Part shown: positions 9,501 to 18,541 of the stretch, piece by piece | How positions within the stretch are numbered: the first letter of the stretch is position 1 | How the letters are laid out: each line of letters opens with the position of its first letter | Assembly (NCBI RefSeq): GCF_026309355.1 | Contig: NZ_JAPJZK010000001.1 | Span: 2,624,501 to 2,688,500 of the forward strand | Direction: 5' to 3' | Source of the DNA: Spartinivicinus marinus | Lineage (GTDB): Bacteria > Pseudomonadota > Gammaproteobacteria > Pseudomonadales > Zooshikellaceae | Length of the DNA: 64,000 bases | Position numbers and translations under genes: made by a program | The notes under the pieces: model-generated | The model's input: only the letters and a program-made list of their open reading frames with translations | What the model was told of the DNA's origin: nothing | The model's database searches: none

Positions 9501-9570
9501 TATACCAAGTCACTATGGTATATAAAATATACCAACAGCGACAAAGATACCATGTAATGGTTTTATACCA
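9501..9570. promoter_or_regulatory. TATACCA operator repeats between hxlR-type gene and metallo-hydrolase gene
   Basis: TATACCA at 9501-9507 and its reverse complement TGGTATA at 9516-9522 form a perfect 7-bp inverted repeat with an 8-bp spacer. Further direct copies of TATACCA occur at 9528-9534 and 9564-9570. The arrangement in a divergent promoter region is typical for a dimeric winged-helix repressor or activator; binding by the adjacent HxlR protein is inferred. Confidence 0.55.
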
Positions 9571-9654
9571 TAAAGCTGGCGTGATGTCCTTGGAGCACGG
9601 CATTGTCGGGAGAATCCTGACAAGTCCACTGAAGGAATGTAACTGGAGATCGCA

Positions 9655-10668
9655 ATGAAAAAGTTTTCAAGCAGCAAATTACTAATGGCAGCTGCAATTC
9701 TGACCTTGTCAGCAAATGCAGCTGCTGCTGAATTTATCTATAAACCAGCGTCACTGACGAGGATCGCCACTAACTTGCAAAAGGTTGAAGGGGGGCACCT
9801 TGAGCGCTTTAAAAAACCATTCGAAGTGCAACGTTTAAGTCAAAACATTTACTGGATTTCTGTTGCTAACTACAACGTGACTCTACTTGTGGGTGAAACG
9901 GGTGCTTTACTTATTGATGCCCCGATACATGCAGGTAAAAGGATTTTAAAGGCTATTGAGGCGATAACAGATAAACCGCTTCGTGGAATTGTATACTCCC
10001 ATGCGCATGCCGATCATGTGGGTGATTCCGGTGTGATTTTAAAAGAGCTTAGTGATAACAACATCGATATATACGCGACAGAGGAAGTCCGAGTGGCCTT
10101 GATCTCTCATAAGGTGACTTTGCCAGCGCCGGTAACAAAAATTATTTCGGACAAACTGGTTTTTGAAGGACACACTTTTGAGGTATATCAAAACTTCGAT
10201 GGCCATACTCCGGATAACACTGGCTTTCTGATTAAAGATGGTGGCCGCAAGATCTTACATGCGATTGACCTGATTCACCCTGATCAGTTGGAGTTTAGAA
10301 GTTTCTCCAACGTTGAAGATGCCATCGCATATAAAAACGATATAGATTATCTGCTGTCGCTAGATTGGGATGTAATGGTTACCGGCCACAGCAATCTAGG
10401 CTATAAAGAGGACGTTAAATTTGTTCAGGAATACATTCGGGATATTCAAAGTTATATTCATCAGGGCCATTCAAAAGCAGACTTCTCGAATCACCTGAAA
10501 AGCAATACCCCATTCGCTTGGTATGCTGGCTATAGTGATGAGGTCATCGATTTTGCAACCAGTTTGCTGGCTGAGAAATATCGCGAAGGTCGAGAGGAAG
10601 AGTTTGATATTGTCGCCCGATCTCATGTGGAAGTCCTATTCTGGGCAATGCTTGCCCGTGCACTCTAA
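9655..10668 (+). CDS. Secreted metallo-beta-lactamase-fold hydrolase
   Basis: 337 residues. Signal peptide at 1-25 (KKFSSSKLLMAAAILTLSANAAAA). The metal-binding motif HAHADHVGD of the fold is at about residues 117-125, followed by later histidines in NFDGHTPDNTGF, and a DLIHPD..FRSFSNVEDA segment. The protein is thus a periplasmic binuclear-zinc hydrolase. It is similar in layout to secreted MBL-fold proteins of unknown substrate rather than to a known resistance beta-lactamase. GGAGA precedes the ATG. The gene diverges from an HxlR regulator and is followed by an MDR reductase, so a role in detoxification is likely but not shown. Confidence 0.85.
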   Translation: MKKFSSSKLLMAAAILTLSANAAAAEFIYKPASLTRIATNLQKVEGGHLERFKKPFEVQRLSQNIYWISVANYNVTLLVGETGALLIDAPIHAGKRILKAIEAITDKPLRGIVYSHAHADHVGDSGVILKELSDNNIDIYATEEVRVALISHKVTLPAPVTKIISDKLVFEGHTFEVYQNFDGHTPDNTGFLIKDGGRKILHAIDLIHPDQLEFRSFSNVEDAIAYKNDIDYLLSLDWDVMVTGHSNLGYKEDVKFVQEYIRDIQSYIHQGHSKADFSNHLKSNTPFAWYAGYSDEVIDFATSLLAEKYREGREEEFDIVARSHVEVLFWAMLARAL

Positions 10669-10794
10669 CTTGTAGCTGAAATCATTAATACAAATCAGCT
10701 CCGTCTCATGTGTAATGTGATGAGTTAAATCCATTGCGCCTGAGCTGGACTCCTCAATGTTAAAAGGCTGACCTGCTCGTAAAAGGAAATAATA

Positions 10795-11793
10795 ATGACG
10801 ACGTATAAGGTAATCAATTTAATCAAGCGCCCATTGGCAAGAGAGGTTAGTGCAGAATTATTTGAAGTGGTAGATAAAGAAATTCCAACTACAGGACCAG
10901 GAGAGGTGTTAGTAAGGCAAACTCATATGTCACTGGATCCTGCCATGTTAGGCTGGATGAGTTCAGATAAAAATAGCTACATGCCACCGGTGGAGCTCGG
11001 TTCTGTGATGCGAAGTTCAGGTGTTGGTATCGTGGTACGTAGTAATCACCCAGAGTTTACTTCTGGTGACCGTGTCATGGGGAGAATGGGCTGGCAAGAA
11101 TATTTTCTCAGTGATGGTGACAGCCTTAATAAAGTGACAGCTACGTTACCCGATGAGGCGGTACTATCTATTTTAGGGTTGCCTGGTTTAACTGCAACCC
11201 AAGGATTTCTTAATATGGCAAAACCCAGTACCGGAGAAACACTTATTATTACTGGTGCCGCCGGAGCGGTAGGTTCTATGGTAGGACAGTTAGCAAAGGC
11301 GCACGGTTTAAATGTTATTGGGGTTGTTGGTAGTGACGAAAAAGCGCACTGGATTACGACTGAGCTGGGATTTGATGGGGCGATAAACTACAAAAAAGAA
11401 AATATCGAAAAGCAATTAGCTCAGTTAGCCCCCAAAGGTATCGACATTTTCTATGAAAATACTGGCGGCCCTATTCAGAAACTGATCATTGAGCGTATGA
11501 ACCCGCACGGACGAGTAATCGTTTGTGGCTTAATTGCTGATTATGGAAAGGTAGCGCCGCCAGTGGGACCAAGTTGGATGAATGTCATGAAAAAAAGACT
11601 GTCTATCTTAGGGTTTACTATGACAGATCACTACAGTGAAATCTCCAGTTTATTGGCTCAGCTCATTCCTTACGTTGAACAGGGTAAGCTTAAATATAGG
11701 GCACATGTAATAGACGGGTTGGAATCTGCAATTACAGGTTTGAACTTACTTTTTACTGGAAAAAATCAAGGAAAATTAATTGTTAAACTGTGA
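10795..11793 (+). CDS. NADPH-dependent MDR oxidoreductase, CurA/leukotriene-B4-dehydrogenase type
   Basis: 332 residues of a zinc-free medium-chain reductase. It starts with the KVINLIKRPLAR... opening, has the LDPAMLGWM-type substrate segment, the LGLPGLTATQGF segment, and a nucleotide-binding GAAGAVGSMVGQLAK Rossmann motif near residue 155. ENTGGPIQ and RVIVCGLIADY follow as in CurA/YncB enzymes. They reduce activated carbon-carbon double bonds (enones) with NADPH. AAGGAAATAATAATG supplies the ribosome site. Located downstream of the HxlR-controlled hydrolase with a 126-bp gap; it may belong to the same stress response. Confidence 0.88.
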   Translation: MTTYKVINLIKRPLAREVSAELFEVVDKEIPTTGPGEVLVRQTHMSLDPAMLGWMSSDKNSYMPPVELGSVMRSSGVGIVVRSNHPEFTSGDRVMGRMGWQEYFLSDGDSLNKVTATLPDEAVLSILGLPGLTATQGFLNMAKPSTGETLIITGAAGAVGSMVGQLAKAHGLNVIGVVGSDEKAHWITTELGFDGAINYKKENIEKQLAQLAPKGIDIFYENTGGPIQKLIIERMNPHGRVIVCGLIADYGKVAPPVGPSWMNVMKKRLSILGFTMTDHYSEISSLLAQLIPYVEQGKLKYRAHVIDGLESAITGLNLLFTGKNQGKLIVKL

Positions 11794-11938
11794 TTTATTC
11801 TATCAAGAAAATCTTCTATCAAGAAAAATAGTAAATAGAGTGAATTTCAGTCGTCAACAGGCCTAGCTGAGCAAAGTGAGAATTGCCTTGGCTATGGTTA
11901 AAAAATAGCATTTTAATAAATAACCTTGGAGCAAATGT

Positions 11939-12481
11939 ATGACACATTCTGCAATTTTGGCGGGTTCCCCTTTTCCTAAAATCATAGTAAATCAACAGGA
12001 TGAAATCCCCGTTCACCTTGATGTTATTAGCGAGGATATGGATTGGAAAATGGTGGTGGTTTATCGTGGCAAACACTGCCCATTATGTACTAAATACCTT
12101 AATAAACTGGAAAATTACAAGCAACGGTTACAAAAGATTGGAGTTGAACTCGTTGCTGTTTCGGCTGATGATAAGGCGCAATTAACGCAACATTCAACTG
12201 AGTTGAAAGTCAGCTTTCCAATTTACTACGGGTTGAGTATTGAGCAAATGCAGGAATTAGGTTTATACATTTCTAATCCAAGATCAAAGCAAGAAACCGA
12301 TCATCCCTTTGCTGAACCCGGTATTTTTGTCATTAATGAAAATGGTCAAGTGCATTTGGTTGATATATCTAATGGCCCATTTGCACGCCCTGAATTGGAC
12401 TTATTGGTATCTGGAATAGAGTTTATAAAAGACCCTAGTAATAATTACCCAATTCGTGGCACCTATAGGGGACATAATTGA
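11939..12481 (+). CDS. Peroxiredoxin-like thioredoxin-fold protein (AhpC/TSA family)
   Basis: 180 residues with a thioredoxin fold: VVVYRGKHCPLCTKYLNKLENY carries a CPLC motif near residue 42, followed by LVAVSADDKAQL, FPIYYGLSIEQMQELGLYIS, and PGIFVINENGQVHLVDISNGPFARPELDLL. This matches redoxin-domain proteins related to AhpC/TSA, which reduce peroxides through the first cysteine. The second cysteine of CPLC could make it disulphide-exchanging. The third gene in a row after the HxlR regulator. Partner reductant not identifiable. Confidence 0.8.
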   Translation: MTHSAILAGSPFPKIIVNQQDEIPVHLDVISEDMDWKMVVVYRGKHCPLCTKYLNKLENYKQRLQKIGVELVAVSADDKAQLTQHSTELKVSFPIYYGLSIEQMQELGLYISNPRSKQETDHPFAEPGIFVINENGQVHLVDISNGPFARPELDLLVSGIEFIKDPSNNYPIRGTYRGHN

Positions 12482-12500
12482 TTACACAACCAAGTAGTGC

Positions 12501-12523
12501 TTCCCCAGTTATCTTCTGGGGAA
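12501..12523. terminator. Bidirectional terminator hairpin
   Basis: TTCCCCAG and CTGGGGAA form a perfect 8-bp stem with a 7-nt loop between two convergent genes, ending 8 bp before the stop codon of the yaiI gene. Confidence 0.6.
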
Positions 12524-12530
12524 TAACGAG

Positions 12531-12983
12531 TCACTTTGCTTTTTGCAGCCACTTATCGAGATGGTTTGCAAACATTTGCTTGTCGCCCTGACTTAATGGA
12601 GCTGGCCCACCAGTATGAATGCCACTACTTCGCATCGTTTCCATAAAGTCTCGGATATTCAAACGAGATTTTACATTTGCTTCAGTAAATAGTTCTCCTC
12701 TAGGGCTTAAAGCAAGAGCACCATTATCAATTACCTCTGATGCCAGCGGTATGTCAGAAGTTATTACTAAATCACCAGGGTCAACTCGCTTTACAATTTC
12801 ATTATCGGCTACATCAAAACCACTTGAAACTTGCAAAAAAGAAATAAACTTTGAAGGTGGCGTTTGCATATACTGGTTAGCCACTATGGTGACTAACACC
12901 TGCTTCCTCTCAGCTGCTCTATAGAGGATATCTTTTATAGCAACAGGACAAGCATCGCCATCTACCCATATTTTCATATACAA
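12531..12983 (-). CDS. yaiI: YaiI/YqxD family protein (UPF0178)
   Basis: 150 residues, the usual length. The family signature [24 protein letters not shown] opens the protein, followed by [49 protein letters not shown] and [22 protein letters not shown]. The acidic residues suggest a PIN-like metal-binding fold; the biochemical role is unknown. A TTG start at 12983 has AGAGGA 6 nt upstream; an ATG two codons on (12977) is the alternative. Confidence 0.9.
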   Translation of the reverse strand: MYMKIWVDGDACPVAIKDILYRAAERKQVLVTIVANQYMQTPPSKFISFLQVSSGFDVADNEIVKRVDPGDLVITSDIPLASEVIDNGALALSPRGELFTEANVKSRLNIRDFMETMRSSGIHTGGPAPLSQGDKQMFANHLDKWLQKAK

Positions 12984-13225
12984 CTAATTTCCTCTATCAT
13001 TTATGTTTAAAATTGATGATTGATAAGTACCATCTTACATCTCTGCTACTATTTTAGACTAAGCGGTAAAGACGATGTGTCCGTTTTTACTGATAGAAGC
13101 CTGTTGAGGCTTTAAAAAAGGGTATTTAAAGATGGTAAACTACATAAAGTTTAATATTTAAATTGAAGATGTGAGTGGTACATACAGAAAATTAGCTTTA
13201 TTTTATGTATATACCACTCATATAT

Positions 13226-14656
13226 TTAGATAATTTTCAGAGCATTAAGAAAGACGATCACAATACAAATTGGAGTGATAAAACGCATTGTAAATAGCCA
13301 GACGTTGTACATCACGCCTTTGCCTAACCCTAGCTCTTCTTGAGTAACTTTCTTATGGATTATCCAGGCACTGAAAATGGCCATTGCCAACCCACCAAGT
13401 GGCATCATTAGGTTTGCAGTTAGGTGGTCAACCATGTCAAAGAAGGTTTTGCCAAATAACTTTTCCTCTTTCCATAAGTTGAAGGAGAGGGCAGAGCCTA
13501 CACTTAGTAACCACAAGCCAAAGCCGAGTAAAGTGCAGGCTTTAAAACGGGAAATTTTAAATTTCTCAACGAGTCGGGCGACACTGGGTTCTATCATAGA
13601 AATAGCTGACGTTAAGGCAGCAATTGATAGCATGATAAAAAATAAAGTACCTACTATTGTCCCTAATGGCATTTGGCCAAAAGCAATAGGCAGTGTAACA
13701 AAAATAAGGCCTGGACCGGCTGAAGGCTCTAGGTTGTTAGCAAATACGATAGGGAAGATCGCCAAACCAGCCAGTAAGGCAACTACAGTATCAACTATAC
13801 CAATATAGATAGTAGTTTTAGCAATAGACACGCTCTTGGGCAGGTAGGAGCCATAGGTCATAATAGCACCACTGGCTAAGCTTAAAGTAAAAAAGGCATG
13901 GCCTAGTGCGATCAACATGCTTTCACTAGATAGCTTGCTGAAATCTGGATTAAACAAAAAACTTACGCCTTGCATAAAATGACCTGTCGTCATGGCATAG
14001 CCCACCATGATGACAATAAGCACCAACAAGCATGGCATTAAAATGTTAACAGCTTTTTCCAGGCCAGACTTAACACCTTTACCTACTATAAAAAGAGTGA
14101 TTAGTATTACCAGGGTGCTCCAAGTAAGGAGCCTGGTGGGGTCACTAAGCATGCCTTCAAACATACTGCCTATTTCAGCAGGGCTTTTTCCTACAAAAGT
14201 AGTGTCGGCTGCTACCGAAATATAAGATACAGACCAGCCAGCAATAACTGTGTAAAAACTAAGAATAAGAAAGCCGGCGATAACCCCCGACCAACCCACT
14301 ATTTTCCACAAAGATGTGCTACCCGCTTCTTTAGCAAGTGATGCCATTGCATTTGGCGGACTTTGTTGGCCTCGGCGACCAATCATTATCTCAGCCATCA
14401 TCAGAGGTATACCTATTACTAGAATACAGGCGAGGTAAACGAGTACAAACGCTCCACCACCATTTTCTCCAGTAATATAAGGGAACTTCCAAATATTCCC
14501 TAACCCTATAGCTGAGCCGGTGGCTGCTAGGATAAAAGATAACCGGGTTGACCACTGTAAACGACCCGATGATGGGGTGGCAGTTGCATCCAATGAGGAG
14601 CCTGCCGTTAAGGTTGAGTTACGTCCAGACATATAGTTGTTCCAAGAATAAGACAC
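13226..14656 (-). CDS. Neurotransmitter:sodium symporter family transporter
   Basis: 476 residues, about eleven or twelve membrane helices. The first helix has the LeuT-type motif FILAATGSAIGLGNIWKFPYI with the unwound substrate- and sodium-binding region, followed by NGGGAFVLVYL and GIPLMMAEIMIGRRG. Proteins of this family import amino acids or amines with sodium. The N-terminal 35 residues before the first helix are serine/threonine-rich. Substrate cannot be read from the sequence. It is a single gene, divergent from a binding-protein gene. Confidence 0.92.
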   Translation of the reverse strand: MSYSWNNYMSGRNSTLTAGSSLDATATPSSGRLQWSTRLSFILAATGSAIGLGNIWKFPYITGENGGGAFVLVYLACILVIGIPLMMAEIMIGRRGQQSPPNAMASLAKEAGSTSLWKIVGWSGVIAGFLILSFYTVIAGWSVSYISVAADTTFVGKSPAEIGSMFEGMLSDPTRLLTWSTLVILITLFIVGKGVKSGLEKAVNILMPCLLVLIVIMVGYAMTTGHFMQGVSFLFNPDFSKLSSESMLIALGHAFFTLSLASGAIMTYGSYLPKSVSIAKTTIYIGIVDTVVALLAGLAIFPIVFANNLEPSAGPGLIFVTLPIAFGQMPLGTIVGTLFFIMLSIAALTSAISMIEPSVARLVEKFKISRFKACTLLGFGLWLLSVGSALSFNLWKEEKLFGKTFFDMVDHLTANLMMPLGGLAMAIFSAWIIHKKVTQEELGLGKGVMYNVWLFTMRFITPICIVIVFLNALKII

Positions 14657-15007
14657 ACCTAGGTTGATTATTAAATGAGATGCTAAGTGGCTAGCCCTGA
14701 GATTTCAATACGAGCTTAGTTTGGCGACCCTGAGGCTCAAGAGAAATGTAATGTAAGAAGGGCCAGAAACTTGCGAGCGAAATTGTATATAAAATGATCT
14801 ATTTTGTGTTTTTAAGGTACTAGAGTACGTTTCAATAAGTGATATAGCGTTTAGAGTTACTTTGCTAAATTTGATGTTTCAGTAATTTTGATACAAGTGG
14901 ACATATGTCTTATTGCTGCACTATTATTTGCAGCTCCTGAATTGTGGCTTTCCAATACCGCCTGTTGGTTGTACCAAGCAGTAGAGTAGTTAGGCAAGGG
15001 GATTACT
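14657..15007. other. 350-bp divergent intergenic region
   Basis: Contains the promoters of the sodium symporter gene and of the binding-protein gene. I see no clear operator, repeat or additional gene. Confidence 0.5.
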
Positions 15008-15865
15008 ATGCTCAAATACATTTCAATGCTATCGTCGTGTTTTATCAGCATTGTTTTCGCAGGAGCACTAAAAGCGAATATCGAAGTCATGTACCCTAAT
15101 ATGGATGGCATTGGAGGCGACTCAATTGGTTTTCATGTATTAGAGCTGGCATTAGAAAAATCTGGACAAGATTATTTCTTGAAACTTCATGGTCCTTCTG
15201 TTAACCAGAGAAGTGCGAAAAAATTCGTAGAAAGAGGGATTTTGTCTATATTTGATGCGGGATATCAAGCAGAGTTAGAACAGCGTTTTGAGCCTATTTA
15301 TTTACCTATCGATAGAGGTATACTTGGCTGGCGGCTATTTATTATTCATCAACAGAATATTAATAAATTTTCAGCAGTTAAAGATTTGGTAGATCTAACG
15401 CAGTATATCGCTGGTCAAGGAGTTGGCTGGGGAGATATACCCATTCTTGAAAATGCTGGGATTAAAGTCATCAAAGCAAGCCGGGTATCGCAGTTAATAA
15501 ATAAAGTTGAAAAACAACGCCTTGATATATTTCCTTTGGGCGCAAATGAAGTATATGGCTTTTTAGATAAATATCGAAACAAAAATAGTAGTTTGGTTAT
15601 AGACAAAAATTTGGTTCTAGTATACCCCTTTGGTCGTTTCTTTTATGTACGTAAAGGTAATACCACACTAGCCAATACGATTAAGCTAGGCATGGAAACA
15701 GCATTAGCCGATGGTAGTTTACAAACGCTACTTGAAAACCATCAGCATTTTAAAGATGCTTTTAGTAAAGCTAATTTAAAACAAAGAAAGCGCATTGATA
15801 TCGAAACGCCTAATCTGACTGAAAAGTTTAAAAATATCGATCCAAAGTGGTGGTATAGTTTTTAA
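15008..15865 (+). CDS. Periplasmic substrate-binding protein-like, solitary
   Basis: 285 residues. Signal peptide MLKYISMLSSCFISIVFAGALKA. The mature part (VMYPNMDGIGGDSIGFHVLELALEKSG..YFLKLHG) and later VYPFGRFFYVRKGNTTLANTIKLGMETALADGSLQTLL segment resemble family-3 periplasmic binding proteins of the type that occur without transporter genes. AGGGGA precedes the ATG. It may be a sensor or scavenging protein. Ligand unknown. Confidence 0.65.
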   Translation: MLKYISMLSSCFISIVFAGALKANIEVMYPNMDGIGGDSIGFHVLELALEKSGQDYFLKLHGPSVNQRSAKKFVERGILSIFDAGYQAELEQRFEPIYLPIDRGILGWRLFIIHQQNINKFSAVKDLVDLTQYIAGQGVGWGDIPILENAGIKVIKASRVSQLINKVEKQRLDIFPLGANEVYGFLDKYRNKNSSLVIDKNLVLVYPFGRFFYVRKGNTTLANTIKLGMETALADGSLQTLLENHQHFKDAFSKANLKQRKRIDIETPNLTEKFKNIDPKWWYSF

Positions 15866-16110
15866 TTTTTTCGAGGTGTCCTGAAGACAATGAAGTATTT
15901 GATAACGAAAGCAGAAAATATGGAATGGGCATTAATGCTTTTCTAATTTCTTCAGAAACTGTTGATTTAAATCTATTGCATAACCAATTGAAAGAAATTA
16001 ACGCTATTTTTGATCATCGATTGATTTGGCCATTATTAGTAGAAGCTATTGAAGATAAAAATGCACTGGAAGAGCAACCGAAAATAGAAGAGCGGTATAG
16101 TTTAGAGTAG
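15859..16110 (+). pseudogene. Open frame without start codon, probable C-terminal gene remnant
   Basis: An open frame runs from just inside the end of the preceding gene to 16110. From about 15870 it reads like a natural protein (SRCPEDNEVFDNESRKYGMG...), yet no usual start codon appears before an internal ATG at 15925. Starting there would leave 61 residues. The text before the ATG is as protein-like as that after it, so I suspect a gene that lost its 5' part. Family not recognised. Confidence 0.3.
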
Positions 16111-16334
16111 GGGCCCGCCCCCCCTTGGCTAGCATGCGTAAGATGGAAAATTTTCAAATATACACCTTTGTCGAGTGGGTTTGATGAAATGAATATAATA
16201 AATATAATAAATACAGTAGTAGCTTTTGTTACTACATAGCCTTTGTAGTAATGACTAATTGCAGAAAGTGCAATAACAATACTAGGAAAAAAGAACACAA
16301 GAAATGAAAATAAATTTCCCATCGTATTTTTCAA
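16014..16334 (-). CDS. Small hypothetical membrane protein
   Basis: 106 codons with two hydrophobic segments (FSFLVFFFPSIVIALSAI and ATTVFIIFIIFIS). It overlaps the remnant on the opposite strand, and the C-terminal third is not protein-like. It crosses a C-rich tract near 16113-16125. Weak case; family not recognised. Confidence 0.2.
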   Translation of the reverse strand: MKNTMGNLFSFLVFFFPSIVIALSAISHYYKGYVVTKATTVFIIFIIFISSNPLDKGVYLKIFHLTHASQGGAGPYSKLYRSSIFGCSSSAFLSSIASTNNGQINR

Positions 16335-16535
16335 AACTACTAAATTATAAAATAATTAGCACAAGAACATAAGGAGATAACGAGTTTTACACTAGCCACA
16401 TTGTCTTCTTTTCTATTTCCTTACGAAAACCGCTCGAATTAAAAATATTTTTGGTAGAAAGCTATGTTCACCGAAAAAAGCTGGTTATTTTTTTTGCTAA
16501 CATTAAATCCTATTAATTGTTTTAACCCAAAATAA

Positions 16536-17207
16536 TTATTTTTTATTCATTGCCTGCTTTAATAAATTAACTATTTCTACATAGCTATGTTTAGTAGCTA
16601 CACTCAAAGCTGTCTGTCCAGCTTCATCCATCGCCTGCATATTTGCGCCTTTATCGATAAGGTATTTTACTATTTCTAGGTGTGGAGTTTGCCTTTGAAC
16701 TGCCGTAATAAGAGGTGTCTGGCCATCGTAAGTCGCCATCTCAATATTGGCACCTTTTTCAATGAGAAATTTTACTGTTTCAATATTACCCCCATAAACT
16801 GCCATCAATAGGGCCGTTAGACCATGCTCAGTAGCTCTCTCCTCAATATTAGCACCTTTGTCGATAAGGAGTTTTGCCATTTTAATGTTCCCATGAATAA
16901 CAGATAACATTAAAGGGGTAAAACCATCCTCTTTACTTCTGGCCTCAATGTTAGCACCTTTGTCAATAAGGAGCTTGACTGTATTTATATACCCGCGATC
17001 AACAGCATAGATGAGAGCTGTATTACCATTTTCATTCGTTGCTTCAATATTAACGCCTTGATCAATTAACTCAGAAATTAACGAAAAATCACCTTCATCT
17101 ATATAATGAAATAAAGCTTTTATATAATCCGAATTATCAGCATAAGTAGAACTAGCTGAAAGCAAGATCAACAAGAACATTAAAGAATTACAACTGAATG
17201 TAAACAT
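16536..17207 (-). CDS. Secreted ankyrin-repeat protein
   Basis: 223 residues. Signal peptide at 1-23 (FTFSCNSLMFLLILLSASSTYA). Then about five ankyrin repeats of 33 residues, each with the NGNTALIYAV.RGYINTVKLLIDKGANIE pattern, and a final partial repeat ending in a lysine-rich tail. Repeats are highly alike (IDKGANIEAR, IDKGANIEER, IEKGANIEMA), which suggests recent duplication. Ankyrin stacks bind proteins; the signal peptide puts this one in the periplasm or outside. Partner unknown. Confidence 0.85.
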   Translation of the reverse strand: MFTFSCNSLMFLLILLSASSTYADNSDYIKALFHYIDEGDFSLISELIDQGVNIEATNENGNTALIYAVDRGYINTVKLLIDKGANIEARSKEDGFTPLMLSVIHGNIKMAKLLIDKGANIEERATEHGLTALLMAVYGGNIETVKFLIEKGANIEMATYDGQTPLITAVQRQTPHLEIVKYLIDKGANMQAMDEAGQTALSVATKHSYVEIVNLLKQAMNKK

Positions 17208-18020
17208 GCACTACCTCATTTTGTACTAATAGCATAATGCCTTTACATATAACCAATGTAGCTCACTTTATTCATCAATGCTTCAAAGTTCCTTTTCCAA
17301 AAATTGATGCTATCAGTAACTAAGACGTGCCCCCTCGGCAATCATGGGGTTACAGTAAATTACTTACACATTATACGGCTAATATCCCTACCCAATCACT
17401 CAACCCTTCAAGTACGCTGCTTTCATCTAATTGAGAGCAGTTGACGTTGTAGTGAAATCACCCAAGATTGAGAGATTAACCATCGACGGCTTTGAGCAGT
17501 GACGCCTGTCCATCAAGCAGTCAAACTTATCAGACACGCACAAAGCCTTAGTCATTGGTGTATTGGAGCAGAAGCTTAATTGAGCATGACTAGTCCGTAA
17601 AGTGGATAATATTTTTGATATTTTATAGTGCTCCTGAAGTACAGTAACATCACGCCAATATGCCTTTGGAAACGGCTGACGTTTATTTGGTCGCTGTCGC
17701 CAGGCCTAAAACTTGGCTTGCACTGCCTCAAGAGTTAGCATAACAAAGCACACACACTAGCTGAGGGGACACTCTTTATTGAAAGAGCCTGGTGTACTAT
17801 ATCTTTCCTCCTATGAAATTGTTACCCTGGTATTTTTACTTCTGTAAGGATTCTGGCATTCATTGCTGTATTTTTACTAATAATTTTACTTTCCACAAGA
17901 ACATAAGCGACTACAGAATTAACTTCATTGTTTGATAGGACTTGCGGATGCAAGTGTACCTCGCTTTGGCTATATTTCTAAAAGTGTTTCGTGATTGACC
18001 AAATAAAATTAGCCGTTGTA
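17208..18020. other. About 810 bp of probably decayed DNA
   Basis: No intact gene. It holds one interrupted frame (17431-17583, entered separately) and a short protein-like run beginning at an ATG near 17660 that stops after 27 codons. No repeat ends, insertion-sequence termini or RNA gene could be recognised. Confidence 0.45.
17431..17583 (+). pseudogene. Short gene remnant with internal stop
   Basis: Fifty codons in one frame with a single in-frame TGA at 17500. Both sides read as protein (VVVKSPKIERLTIDGFEQ, stop, RLSIKQSNLSDTHKALVIG). This looks like a fragment of a mobile-element or other lost gene; family not recognised. Confidence 0.25.
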
Positions 18021-18338
18021 TTATTGATTTAATTGTTTATTGCAGCGCTTTAAAAATACCAGCATTTCCTTTTCAGCCTGTTTATCACCTTTTTCATTAG
18101 CGATGTTGATTCCTTGTTGATAAATTTCTGCTGCTTGCTGCCAGTTTTCTAGCACCACATAGCATTTCCCAAGTAACTTCCAGGCAGCTGAGTAATTTTT
18201 GTCATGCTGCAAACAAACTTGAAAATGCTCTATTGCTTTGTCGGGTTGCTTATTATCTAGATAGGCTTTACCTAGCCCAAATCGTAGCATGGAGTTGTCT
18301 TGTCCTTGTTTTAGCATTTGTTCAAGTTTTTCAATCAT
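18021..18338 (-). CDS. Tetratricopeptide-repeat protein
   Basis: 105 residues with two to three TPR units: LRFGLGKAYLDNKQPDKAIEHFQVCLQHDKNYSAAWKLLGKCYVVLENWQQAAEIYQQGINIA is the clear pair, with the canonical W/L-G-Y-A-F-A-P spacing. No signal peptide, so a small cytoplasmic scaffold. Function cannot be named. It is a single gene divergent from the C58 protease gene. Confidence 0.85.
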   Translation of the reverse strand: MIEKLEQMLKQGQDNSMLRFGLGKAYLDNKQPDKAIEHFQVCLQHDKNYSAAWKLLGKCYVVLENWQQAAEIYQQGINIANEKGDKQAEKEMLVFLKRCNKQLNQ

Positions 18339-18541
18339 ATTAATACACCATAAGTAAGCAACAAGAGTAGCTTATTATACACCTATCTGTGTTTACACCA
18401 ATTGTAGTGGTACTGGTACATAAATGGATGAGTAAATACTTACACGGTTATATAAAAAAAATGGATCAATATTAGTAAAGTTAAACGATCGTTTGAGGTT
18501 ATTATTTACAAACTTCCAAGACTATTAGAATAGGAAACCTC

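Noticed and set aside
9437-9658. 73-codon plus-strand frame across the HxlR-hydrolase promoter region.
   Set aside because: It overlaps the operator repeats and both flanking gene starts and has no protein-like pattern.
16111-16130. GGGCCC and C-rich run, considered as a structured RNA or insertion joint.
   Set aside because: Too short and without pairing partners; only noted as a possible assembly weak point.
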